A stretch of DNA of 9,178 nucleotides from Clostridiales bacterium UBA3680 (GCA_002372875.1 DFJD01000016.1:1-9178), one strand, 5' to 3'; positions 1 to 5,860 are shown, counted from the first letter of the stretch. Numbers and translations: made by a program. The notes: generated by a model from the letters alone, not told the origin.

Positions 1-21
1 CCCCCGCTTTAGAAGCAGGGG
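1..21. repeat. Hairpin, possible end of an IS200/IS605-type element
   Basis: A C-run plus GCTT (1-9) faces AAGC plus a G-run (13-21) across a three-base loop. Read on the minus strand the single mismatch becomes a G-T wobble, so that strand folds best. From memory, hairpins of this kind (G/C-run, GCTT, then ACTTCC) often mark the ends of IS200/IS605 (TnpA/TnpB) elements in Clostridia, where they overlap the omega-RNA end. No transposase or TnpB gene lies inside the window, so the element body would be to the left. A plain transcription terminator is the alternative. Confidence 0.35.
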
Positions 22-84
22 ACTTCCTTAGTTTGTTAAATTATAGCAATAAATATATTATTTTACAAGCTTAAAATAATTATG

Positions 85-113
85 TTGATTTATTTTATAT
101 AAAGGCTTAAAAT
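85..113 (+). promoter_or_regulatory. Probable promoter of the branching enzyme gene
   Basis: TTGATT at 85-90 and TAAAAT at 108-113 are separated by 17 bases, matching a sigma-A promoter at 4 of 6 and 5 of 6 positions. The inferred transcript start near 120 leaves a leader of about 50 bases before the gene, with AGGAGAG at 161-167 as the ribosome site. Confidence 0.5.
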
Positions 114-173
114 AAAATTACGGATAACAAAAGGATTTGTCTTCGGAAATTATCTAAGAGAGGAGAGAACGAT

Positions 174-2153
174 ATGTCATACAAAATTTTAAAAAATCAT
201 CCCGAACTTCAACCCTTTAATGGGGATATAGAAATGAGGATGGATCGATATAAACAAAAAAAAGAACAGCTTTTGCAAAACGGTCTGACACTGAAGGATT
301 TTGCAAATGCCCATAAATTTTTTGGCTTTCATAAAACAAAAAACGGATGGATATATCGTGAATGGGCACCGGGAGCAGATCAATTATATCTTACCGGTGA
401 TTTTAATTCATGGCATTGGACAGATGATCCCATGACAAGAGAAGAAAACGGGGTGTGGACAATAGAGCTCTCCTCCGACATGATAATGCAAGGTTCCAAG
501 GTTATGACCATCGTGGAAAATAATAAAAATAAAACACAGCATCTTCCTTTGTTTACAAGAAGAGCTGTTCAAGACTGGAAAAACGGCAGCTGGTGCTGCG
601 AAGTTTGGGATGATGAAGAAACCTTTAAATGGACCGATAAGGGTTTTAAGCCCGAAGATCACCCTATAATATATGAAACACACGTTGGAATGAGTTCCGA
701 AGAATATAAAATTGCAACATATACGGAGTTTGCGGACAATGTTCTTCCTCATGTCAAAGATGCGGGTTATAACACAGTTCAGCTTATGGCAGTGATGGAA
801 CATCCATACTACGGCTCATTCGGCTATCAGGTAAGTAACTTCTATGCTGCATCAAGCAGATTCGGAACACCCGATGAACTTAAATATTTAGTAAACAAAG
901 CACATGAAATGGGAATAAGAGTGCTGCTTGACGTTGTTCATTCCCATGCTGTGGGCAATACTCTCGAGGGTATTAATCTTTTTGACGGTACGGATTATCA
1001 GTTCTTCCATTCCGGAGCAAAGGGCGATCATCCCGCTTGGGGAACAAAATGTTTTAATTATGACAAGCCTGAAGTGCTTCATTTTCTGCTTAGTAACCTA
1101 AAATTCTGGATGGAAGAATTTCATTTTGACGGATTTCGCTTTGACGGAGTGACATCGATGCTCTATCATGACCATGCTTTGGGTACGGATTTTAACAGTC
1201 TTGATATGTATTATACCATGAATACTGATATTGAGACTATAATATATCTTCAACTTGCAAACGAGCTTGTACATTCCATAAATAAAAGAGCCGTAACAAT
1301 AGCAGAAGATATGTCGGGAATGCCCGGTACCTGTGATAAGGTCGAAGAAGGTGGCTTGGGTTTTGATTATCGTCTTGGTATGGGACTTCCCGATATGTGG
1401 ATCAAGCTTGCAAAAGAAGTTAAAGACGAAAACTGGAGCCTTGATTGGATATGGCATGAGTTGACATTCAGAAATGCACCCACAATTGCTTATGTGGAAA
1501 GTCATGACCAGGCTCTTGTAGGGGACAAAACAATGATTTTTCGCTTTGCCGATGCGGCAATGTATACCGATATGAATAAAGATTGTCACAACCCCACAAT
1601 AGACAGAGCAATTGCGCTTCACAAGTTGACAAGACTTATAACAATGGCGGCAGGCGGTGCGGGATATTTAACATTTATGGGAAATGAATTCGGCCATCCC
1701 GAATGGATAGATTTTCCCAGAGAAGGTAACGGAAGCTCATTCCACTATTGCAGAAGACAATGGTCCTTGCTAAATAATGACAGCTTGAAATACGGTTGTC
1801 TCTATGAATTTGACAAGAAAATGATCGAAGTGGCAAAACAATACGACATTTATTCCGAGGAATATCCGACTCTCAAGTGGATTCATGACTCCGATAAGGT
1901 GATTGCATTTGAAAGAGGCGGACTTGTATTTGTGTTCAATTTTCATCCTACAAATGCCTACAGCGATTATGCCATTCCCGTAAGTAAAGGAGTGGATCAC
2001 AAGGTTCTTTTTACAAGTGATGATTGGTGCTATAATGGTTTCGGAAACATTCACCATAATACGGTAAGCGCATATACGCCCGGAATGGAGGGCAACAATA
2101 TTCGTTTGTATCTACCTCCGAGAACAGCGATAGTATTAGCCCCCGTAAAATAA
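174..2153 (+). CDS. glgB: 1,4-alpha-glucan branching enzyme (GH13)
   Basis: This 659-residue enzyme should cut alpha-1,4-glucan chains and rejoin them as alpha-1,6 branches during cytoplasmic glycogen synthesis. An N-terminal CBM48-like beta-sandwich spans about residues 45-145, followed by the GH13 (beta/alpha)8 barrel and a C-terminal all-beta domain. The conserved GH13 blocks are intact: DVVHSH (253-258), GFRFDG with nucleophile D324, AED with acid/base E378, and VESHDQ with D445. The YETHVGMSSEE block near 167 and the overall layout resemble the eukaryotic-type branching enzymes (GH13_8-like) rather than classical E. coli-type GlgB; that subfamily call is from memory. The start is supported by AGGAGAG seven bases upstream. 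No other glycogen gene is adjacent, so it appears to be a single-gene unit here. Confidence 0.9.
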   Translation: MSYKILKNHPELQPFNGDIEMRMDRYKQKKEQLLQNGLTLKDFANAHKFFGFHKTKNGWIYREWAPGADQLYLTGDFNSWHWTDDPMTREENGVWTIELSSDMIMQGSKVMTIVENNKNKTQHLPLFTRRAVQDWKNGSWCCEVWDDEETFKWTDKGFKPEDHPIIYETHVGMSSEEYKIATYTEFADNVLPHVKDAGYNTVQLMAVMEHPYYGSFGYQVSNFYAASSRFGTPDELKYLVNKAHEMGIRVLLDVVHSHAVGNTLEGINLFDGTDYQFFHSGAKGDHPAWGTKCFNYDKPEVLHFLLSNLKFWMEEFHFDGFRFDGVTSMLYHDHALGTDFNSLDMYYTMNTDIETIIYLQLANELVHSINKRAVTIAEDMSGMPGTCDKVEEGGLGFDYRLGMGLPDMWIKLAKEVKDENWSLDWIWHELTFRNAPTIAYVESHDQALVGDKTMIFRFADAAMYTDMNKDCHNPTIDRAIALHKLTRLITMAAGGAGYLTFMGNEFGHPEWIDFPREGNGSSFHYCRRQWSLLNNDSLKYGCLYEFDKKMIEVAKQYDIYSEEYPTLKWIHDSDKVIAFERGGLVFVFNFHPTNAYSDYAIPVSKGVDHKVLFTSDDWCYNGFGNIHHNTVSAYTPGMEGNNIRLYLPPRTAIVLAPVK

Positions 2154-2166
2154 TCAACAGAGATGC

Positions 2167-2193
2167 TTAGGGAAACACAGAGCAATTAATCAT
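2167..2193 (+). repeat. Dispersed stop-codon-adjacent repeat, copy 1
   Basis: A copy of the short repeat TTARGGAAMCAC...AATTAATCA, beginning 13 bases after the branching enzyme stop. It is the most diverged of three copies (others at 8577-8602 and 9103-9128) and lies in the same orientation relative to its upstream gene. Confidence 0.6.
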
Positions 2194-2197
2194 TAGA

Positions 2198-2209
2198 TGT
2201 TGCACTTAC
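2198..2209 (+). repeat. 12-bp inverted repeat, left copy
   Basis: TGTTGCACTTAC is present here and in exact reverse complement at 6700-6711. It is a candidate core recognition site for the tyrosine recombinase encoded at 5894-6673. Confidence 0.5.
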
Positions 2210-2247
2210 TGAAAATTGCAAAATAAAATGTCCGCAAAATAAAGTGA
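2210..2247 (+). repeat. Left copy of ~37-bp imperfect direct repeat
   Basis: Starts TGAAAATTGCAAAA and contains AAATGTCC and AAGTGA; it matches 6715-6751 in the same orientation with a few substitutions and small gaps. It immediately follows the left 12-bp repeat, whereas the right pair is separated by three bases. Candidate left attachment site. Confidence 0.5.
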
Positions 2248-2315
2248 CTTTTTTTATTTATTTGGCAGATAAGAAGTACTCCGATTATATGAAATTTCTT
2301 TTAAATACGGTTTTT

Positions 2316-2485
2316 CAACCTCACCCCCTGCCCCTCCCCACCTTGGGGAGGGGAGGACGCATGTGCTCTTCGGTTTGTTGTTATGTGATTTTTTTGTGAT
2401 ATAAAAGTATATCGATAACGGAAAAATGTCACGCGGCGGCGGCTGTTCCCCTCCCCAAGGTGGGGAGGGGTTAGGGGTGAGGTTG
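2316..2485. mobile_element. 170-bp inverted-repeat element (MITE-like)
   Basis: The left arm (2316-2353) and right arm (2448-2485) are 38 bases each and nearly perfect reverse complements, starting CAACCTCACCCC. Each arm is itself palindromic: CCCCTCCCC and GGGGAGGGG flank a five-base centre, at 2331-2353 and 2448-2470. The interior of about 94 bases is AT-rich and codes for nothing obvious. The structure fits a miniature inverted-repeat element or a dispersed intergenic repeat; similar CCCCTCCCC/GGGGAGGGG arms are, from memory, frequent in gut Clostridia genomes. No target duplication was clear. Confidence 0.6.
2421..2448 (+). repeat. 28-bp module, copy 1
   Basis: Runs from GAAAAATGTCACGC to GGCGGCTGTTC and matches 2600-2627 at 23 of 28 positions in direct orientation. 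Both copies follow an AT-rich tract. Copy 1 spans the interior of the 170-bp element and just touches its right arm. Confidence 0.5.
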
Positions 2486-2531
2486 TTATACGGGGGACAT
2501 GATGAGCGGACTATTCACCGCAATGACATGC

Positions 2532-2553
2532 GGGCGGACACATGGGTCCGCCC
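2532..2553. repeat. GC-rich hairpin repeat
   Basis: GGGCGGAC (2532-2539) and GTCCGCCC (2546-2553) form a perfect 8-bp stem around a six-base loop and are followed by CCTACGAAATTTTTTTG. On the plus strand the stem and later T-run could act as a terminator. The same hairpin recurs, from memory, as a dispersed intergenic repeat in related genomes, so a repeat is equally likely. Confidence 0.5.
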
Positions 2554-2599
2554 CTACGAAATTTTTTTGAAAAAATATTTTTATTGTATAATAAAAACA

Positions 2600-2627
2600 G
2601 AAAAACATCACGCAATGGCGGCTGTTC
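2600..2627 (+). repeat. 28-bp module, copy 2
   Basis: Second copy of the module at 2421-2448, running from GAAAAACATCACGC to GGCGGCTGTTC. It is preceded by TATAAT-containing AT-rich sequence, but no properly spaced -35 box was found. Confidence 0.5.
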
Positions 2628-2685
2628 AGCGAATAGTCGAAAAGATAGAAGAATTTATGCAATACTGCGACAAGTTGTATTAAAA

Positions 2686-2723
2686 AACAAGGCATACCAC
2701 TATATGCGGCGGTATGCCTTGTT
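2686..2723 (-). terminator. Long-stem hairpin, terminator-like on the minus strand
   Basis: AACAAGGCATACC (2686-2698) and its exact complement (2711-2723) form a 13-bp perfect stem with a 12-base loop. On the minus strand it is followed by a run of six T; on the plus strand no T-run follows. It lies 41 bases upstream of the XRE promoter and would insulate the repeat-rich left flank from leftward transcription out of the island. Confidence 0.55.
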
Positions 2724-2764
2724 ATCATTCTACAAGTTAACCAAAAAAAGATTAAGAAAACTAC

Positions 2765-2793
2765 TTGACAAGCGGTGAACTTTGTGCTATGAT
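2765..2793 (+). promoter_or_regulatory. Strong promoter of the XRE/ImmA operon
   Basis: TTGACA (2765-2770, perfect) and TATGAT (2788-2793, 5 of 6) are spaced by 17 bases. The predicted transcript start near 2800 leaves a leader of about 20 bases, just enough for the ribosome site. GCTATGAT at 2786-2793 overlaps the -10 and differs by one base from the half-site GTTATGAT of the palindrome at 3827-3845, so it might be an autoregulatory operator. Confidence 0.75.
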
Positions 2794-2818
2794 ATCTGGT
2801 AAAGGAGGAGGTGCTACC

Positions 2819-3184
2819 ATGGCTTACACGAAATTTGGCGAGTTTATGCGCATATTGAGAGTAAAACACCATGAAGTGATGGGCGATGTCGCTAAGCTGC
2901 TCGGTGTCTCCACACCATTCTTGTCTGCTGTTGAGAACGGTAAAAAGAACGTTCCGACAGAATGGTTCAATGTAATTGTAGAGCATTACGCTCTCACAGA
3001 CGAGGAACAAGCTGAACTCAGAGAAGCTATCGAAAACTCAAAAACACAGATAAAGCTGAATTTGTCGGGTTCTTCTGCCTATCAGCGGGACGCAGCATTG
3101 CAATTTGCCCGTTCTTTTGGAGAGATCGACGAGAATACAGCTCAGAAAATTTTAGAACTATTGAAAAGGAGCAACAACGATTAA
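2819..3184 (+). CDS. XRE-family transcriptional regulator
   Basis: A 121-residue protein with an N-terminal helix-turn-helix (about residues 6-62; GDVAKLLGVSTPFLSAVENG is the recognition region) followed by a charged helical tail (LTDEEQAELREAIE, then KILELLKRS near the end). It probably represses its own promoter and possibly other genes of the island. The ATG at 2819 is chosen because AAAGGAGG at 2801-2808 lies at correct spacing. The longer in-frame start at 2765 would fall on the -35 box and must be wrong. Its stop overlaps the next gene's start by one base (TAATG), so the two are translationally coupled. In ICEBs1-type elements a comparable repressor (ImmR) is destroyed by an ImmA peptidase; the same logic is inferred here. 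Confidence 0.85.
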   Translation: MAYTKFGEFMRILRVKHHEVMGDVAKLLGVSTPFLSAVENGKKNVPTEWFNVIVEHYALTDEEQAELREAIENSKTQIKLNLSGSSAYQRDAALQFARSFGEIDENTAQKILELLKRSNND

Positions 3185-3723
3185 TGGATTACATTACTAA
3201 ACCTACCAGCAGAGCTACATTAAGACGGTTCAGTAAGATCGTTAGGGCTATTTTCGGATGTGAATCCGATGACGAGCCGTTTCCTGTGCTTCAAGCTCTG
3301 GAAAAGCTGCCTGATGTTATTGAGGACGCAAGCTTTGAGATCGTAGATGATAATGATCTGCCTGCAAATGTTTTCGCACAGTGTTACCCAAAACCCGAAG
3401 GCGGTTTCGTGATACAGCTCAAGGAAACCGTCTATGATGGAGCTTGTTATAATGACAACTATGCTTTCCTCTGCTTCATTTGCCATGAGATCTGTCATGT
3501 GCTTCTCTTTTGGATTGGCTTTACACCTGTATCTACCCGCGCATTCGGAGATACCGAGATTGAGCCGTTCAGGAGCGTGGAGTGGCAAGCAAAGGCTTTA
3601 ACAGGCGAGGTAATGATTCCTTATGACGCTTCAAGGGGAATGACTTCAAAGGCAATCGTGGAGAAATACCACGTTACCAAGAAATCAGCCGACTACAGAG
3701 TAAAGCAGGATAAAAAGAAATGA
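3184..3723 (+). CDS. ImmA/IrrE-family zinc metallopeptidase
   Basis: A 179-residue protein with the zinc-binding HEICH motif at 101-105 (HExxH) and the downstream family block around E133 (SVEWQAKALTGEVMIP), where the glutamate is the likely third ligand. This is the ImmA/IrrE (DUF955) pattern. Members cleave the partner XRE repressor after a damage or cell-state signal. Its start ATG overlaps the XRE stop and has AAAAGGAG upstream, so the two proteins are co-made. The residues after 147 (SRGMTSKAIVEKYHVTKKSADYRVK) look like the helical region that follows the metallopeptidase fold in this family. Likely cytoplasmic: no signal peptide or membrane segment. Cleavage of the neighbouring repressor is inferred, not shown. 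Confidence 0.85.
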   Translation: MDYITKPTSRATLRRFSKIVRAIFGCESDDEPFPVLQALEKLPDVIEDASFEIVDDNDLPANVFAQCYPKPEGGFVIQLKETVYDGACYNDNYAFLCFICHEICHVLLFWIGFTPVSTRAFGDTEIEPFRSVEWQAKALTGEVMIPYDASRGMTSKAIVEKYHVTKKSADYRVKQDKKK

Positions 3724-3788
3724 TGATTATATTGAAAGGCAAGGTGATTCCAATGGACTATTATCGTGACAAAGGAAAAACGCATTGA
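3723..3788 (+). CDS. Possible 21-residue peptide coupled to the ImmA gene
   Basis: ATG at 3723 overlaps the ImmA stop (TGATG) and opens a 21-codon frame. A second in-frame ATG at 3753, preceded by AAGGTG, would give an 11-residue peptide ending KGKTH. The overlap would allow re-initiation by terminating ribosomes. The 3' end runs into the terminator stem of the minus-strand RNA candidate. The peptide matches nothing I recognise, and the frame may simply be chance. Confidence 0.25.
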   Translation: MIILKGKVIPMDYYRDKGKTH

Positions 3789-3817
3789 CAGGTTGCTGGT
3801 AACAACAAGCCAATGCG
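3776..3817 (-). terminator. Terminator of the minus-strand RNA
   Basis: CGCATTG (3781-3787) pairs with CAATGCG (3811-3817); an inner GTTG/CAAC stem (3792-3795 with 3803-3806) extends the structure. Read leftward it ends in TTTTT (3780-3776). On the plus strand only CTTTAGG follows, so termination should favour the minus direction. Confidence 0.6.
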
Positions 3818-3826
3818 CTTTAGGGT

Positions 3827-3845
3827 GTTATGATGTAATCATAAC
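3827..3845. promoter_or_regulatory. Perfect palindrome, candidate operator or RNA stem-loop
   Basis: GTTATGAT (3827-3834) and ATCATAAC (3838-3845) are exact complements around three bases. A third half-site, ATCATAAC, lies at 3863-3870 overlapping the edge of the minus-strand -10 box, and a one-mismatch half-site sits on the XRE promoter -10 (2786-2793). The set could be operators for the XRE protein; equally it could be the 5' hairpin of the small RNA. Confidence 0.4.
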
Positions 3846-3857
3846 AGTTGCATGAAT

Positions 3858-3887
3858 ATTATATCATAACTCCCTCTCCTTTGTCAA
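3858..3887 (-). promoter_or_regulatory. Strong minus-strand promoter
   Basis: On the minus strand TTGACA (3887-3882) and TATAAT (3863-3858) are both perfect, with an 18-base spacer. It points away from the DUF4417 operon into a short terminated unit without a coding frame. Confidence 0.7.
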
Positions 3888-3947
3888 GTGGCAGATTGTA
3901 CGAATCTATTATCTGTTTTCCTGTTGACAGGAGAAAGGAGTAATTTT

Positions 3948-4703
3948 TTGAAGAAAAATAACAATTTAATACGGTTGCTCAATCTGAACTACCTTATGCT
4001 GACGAACAGAACGGTGTCCTGCGGTGATATGGATTTGCCTGCTATAAACTGCAATGTATCGGTGTTTCCTGATTATATTGCTCTGTATAGTCAGACAAGC
4101 CTTTATCATAAGACAGAGCATACCGCTGTAGCATTCTTTCAGTTCGATGAGGATTTTGACGGTAAATTCGGTCTGTATTGGGCTATTTACTACAATGTCG
4201 AGGAACGCTTGGCGTATTTCAAGGAACGTTTCAAAGGCATTAAGTATGTCATTATCCCCGATTTTTCGGAGCTTGGTGACATACACAATATTGAAAATAA
4301 CTATCGTTTATTTAAAGGACGCATTATCGGTCTTTGGTTTTTATTTGAAATTGGTGCTGTAGTGATACCGAATATTACTTTCCCTACCGAAGAAAGTGCA
4401 GATTTTGCACTTGACGGATATGGTGATTGTTCGGTTGTGGCTATCAGCACCAAAGGGCATATGGACGATCCTGCCGAAAATGCGAGGTTAAGAGCCAATA
4501 TCCGACTGACAGTCGACAAACTCCCGAACCTTAAAACGATCATTGCATATGATGTGTGCAGTACCAACGATGCTACGCTTGATACGTTCTCATGCGCTAT
4601 CGAAAGAGGTATTAAGGTCGTCATACCCGATAATACGTTGAAAATTCGTAATATGACCTTATATCAGAAAAGGCATACATCTCGAAAGGCGGTGGTATCA
4701 TGA
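3948..4703 (+). CDS. DUF4417 family protein
   Basis: A 251-residue cytoplasmic-looking protein of unknown function. It matches the remembered pattern of DUF4417: a PDFS block (104-107), a segment where RIIGLWF precedes VIPN (125-142), and DCSVVAISTKGHM (160-172), then alternating beta/alpha elements (TIIAYDV, KVVIPD). The family occurs in Firmicutes, phages and mobile elements with no established activity. TTG at 3948 is chosen because GAGAAAGGAG (3931-3940) lies just upstream; an in-frame GTG at 3888 lacks a ribosome site and sits on the opposing promoter's -35. Its stop overlaps the nuclease start (ATGA at 4700-4703), so the two should be made together. The C-terminal tail (QKRHTSRK) is basic. 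No clear plus-strand promoter was found directly upstream. Confidence 0.7.
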   Translation: MKKNNNLIRLLNLNYLMLTNRTVSCGDMDLPAINCNVSVFPDYIALYSQTSLYHKTEHTAVAFFQFDEDFDGKFGLYWAIYYNVEERLAYFKERFKGIKYVIIPDFSELGDIHNIENNYRLFKGRIIGLWFLFEIGAVVIPNITFPTEESADFALDGYGDCSVVAISTKGHMDDPAENARLRANIRLTVDKLPNLKTIIAYDVCSTNDATLDTFSCAIERGIKVVIPDNTLKIRNMTLYQKRHTSRKAVVS

Positions 4704-5248
4704 ACCACGGCAATTCGGGACTTGCTCACGGTACAAGCGGTTTTCCGCAACTTACTATTAATAACGGAGATATGGCTGCTAAAGCTAAAGAAAATGAATC
4801 AACCGTTAGTAACAAGACGTATCCGGGTGGGAGAACATACAAAGAATATATTGATTTAGCAAGAGATCCTTCACATGGGAATAGAGTGCTTCCACAAGGA
4901 CGTAAAGAGCGTGATATTGGATTAGATCTCGAAAAACAAGGAAAACTCCATAAGATTATTCGTGACCCTCAAAAAGATAAGGGTGCTGAATTTATCGATA
5001 CAGTTACCGGAATAAAATGGGATATAAAGAGTTTTGTGTCCCATCCAAAAGGTACTAAATCAGCTCGAAAAGGAGCCTTTAAATTATCAAAAGGTCTTGC
5101 AAAAATTGAAAAAGAAATTGCTAATGGACATAATGTCATTATCGACACCCGAAGATTGACAAAGCTTGATAGGGAGTCTTTGGTAGATGCGATAAAGGGC
5201 AAGGAATATTCAAGTAAAATAATATGGTATCACAAGAAGGGGGAATAA
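4700..5248 (+). CDS. Predicted PD-(D/E)XK-type nuclease toxin
   Basis: A 182-residue protein. Residues 1-60 are a low-complexity Gly/Ser/His/Asn-rich linker (HGNSGLAHGTSG), and 61-182 form a compact domain. That domain reads like the C-terminal toxin domains of polymorphic/contact-dependent toxins: an acidic helix (E70-E78), then E97/D100, then the D108-I-K110 catalytic pair after a beta turn (TGIKWDIKSF), then NVIIDTRRL. This fits a restriction-endonuclease-like fold that cuts DNA or tRNA, as in CdiA C-terminal domains; the exact target cannot be told. There is no signal peptide, LXG or other secretion domain. A ribosome site (AAAGGCGGTGG) precedes the ATG. The gene ends two bases before the pentapeptide gene, as expected for toxin and immunity. 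A housekeeping or defence nuclease is the alternative. Confidence 0.6.
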   Translation: MNHGNSGLAHGTSGFPQLTINNGDMAAKAKENESTVSNKTYPGGRTYKEYIDLARDPSHGNRVLPQGRKERDIGLDLEKQGKLHKIIRDPQKDKGAEFIDTVTGIKWDIKSFVSHPKGTKSARKGAFKLSKGLAKIEKEIANGHNVIIDTRRLTKLDRESLVDAIKGKEYSSKIIWYHKKGE

Positions 5249-5250
5249 TT

Positions 5251-5850
5251 ATGAGCAGTAATCTCAAAACGCTTTTTGATAATCATAAAAAATGGCTTGA
5301 AACCGAGGGAGAAAGCGGAGAACAACTTGTTCTTGAAAATGTTAAATCTGAACAATTGACGAATGAGCAATTACAATTCTTAACAGACTCTATTCTCACC
5401 GAATGCATTTTTACCGATACTATGCTGAATGGCAATGATTTTTATCATACGGAAATGTACTCCTGTAAGTTTAATAGTGTATCTTGTAATAATGTACAGT
5501 TCATAAAATGTGATATAAATGATAACGAATTCATAAATTCAAGCTTTGAATGCACGAATTTAAATAAGGCTGAACTTTTTGACTGTATTTTCAACCAATG
5601 CACATTTATTGATACGACTTTTATTAACATCGGGGTGTGGAATACTGCATTTAATGAATGCTGTTTTACCAACATAGACTTCGAGGATGCTTACTTAGAA
5701 AACATAATTTTCTCTAATTCTATATTTATTAATCCAATAAACATAGATAAAGCAACAAAAGTTGTGCTGAATATTGGAACAAAGGAAAAACCTATATTGC
5801 TTTCTCGCGAAGAGTCAATTACATGGATTAGTGAACATAGCAAATCATAA
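5251..5850 (+). CDS. Pentapeptide-repeat protein, probable immunity partner
   Basis: A 199-residue protein. A helical N-terminal segment (1-45, LFDNHKKWLET) precedes a run of about 21 pentapeptides in strict five-residue register from about F54 to F159, with F, L, I, M or V mostly at the central position (F64, F74, F84, F94, F114-F124, F134-F144, F154). This should fold as a right-handed quadrilateral beta-helix. A short C-terminal cap (160-199) follows. Pentapeptide proteins of this layout recur as immunity proteins directly after toxin genes. Position two bases after the nuclease gene supports that role. ATG at 5251 is preferred over 5224 because AAGAAGGGGG lies upstream of it. The gene is markedly AT-rich compared with the recombinase. 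Confidence 0.75.
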   Translation: MSSNLKTLFDNHKKWLETEGESGEQLVLENVKSEQLTNEQLQFLTDSILTECIFTDTMLNGNDFYHTEMYSCKFNSVSCNNVQFIKCDINDNEFINSSFECTNLNKAELFDCIFNQCTFIDTTFINIGVWNTAFNECCFTNIDFEDAYLENIIFSNSIFINPINIDKATKVVLNIGTKEKPILLSREESITWISEHSKS

Positions 5851-5860
5851 GTTAAGCAGT

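Larger units (their letters stand above)
2154..2764. other. Gene-free, repeat-rich stretch
   Basis: About 610 bases with no convincing gene on either strand. It holds, in order, one copy of the AATTAATCA repeat (2167-2193), a 12-bp inverted repeat copy and a 38-bp direct repeat copy (2198-2247), a 170-bp inverted-repeat element (2316-2485), a GC-rich hairpin (2532-2553), two copies of a 28-bp module (2421-2448 and 2600-2627, 23 of 28 positions identical) and a long-stem hairpin (2686-2723). Open frames crossing it have no ribosome site and no protein-like composition. It looks like a landing zone for several kinds of short mobile or dispersed repeat. Confidence 0.7.
3776..3851 (-). ncRNA. Candidate small RNA between ImmA and DUF4417 genes
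   Basis: The minus strand carries a self-contained transcription unit: a near-consensus promoter (3858-3887), a predicted start near 3851, a 5' stem-loop from the perfect palindrome at 3827-3845, and a terminator hairpin (3781-3817) followed by five T. The product would be about 75 nucleotides with no usable open frame. It runs antisense to the 3' end of the possible small peptide gene and away from the toxin operon. It could be a regulatory RNA, an RNA antitoxin-like factor, or a leader that once preceded a lost gene. No known RNA family was recognised. Confidence 0.5.

Noticed and set aside
1098..1622. 174-codon minus-strand frame
   Set aside because: Lies wholly inside the branching enzyme gene, on the other strand, with Cys/His/Ile-rich shadow composition.
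2316..2627. CRISPR array
   Set aside because: Repeats here are inverted arms and one duplicated module, not regularly spaced direct repeats, and no cas gene is present.
2426..2778. Two overlapping plus-strand frames in the repeat region
   Set aside because: They are read through GC-rich hairpins and AT tracts, have no ribosome sites, and run into the XRE promoter.
2486..3010. 174-codon minus-strand frame across the XRE promoter
   Set aside because: Crosses the repeat region, promoter and XRE gene; composition is that of an antisense shadow.
5251..5850. Qnr-type quinolone-resistance reading of the pentapeptide protein
   Set aside because: It has a helical N-terminal cap and sits directly after a nuclease gene; no Qnr-like loops were seen. 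Immunity is the simpler reading.
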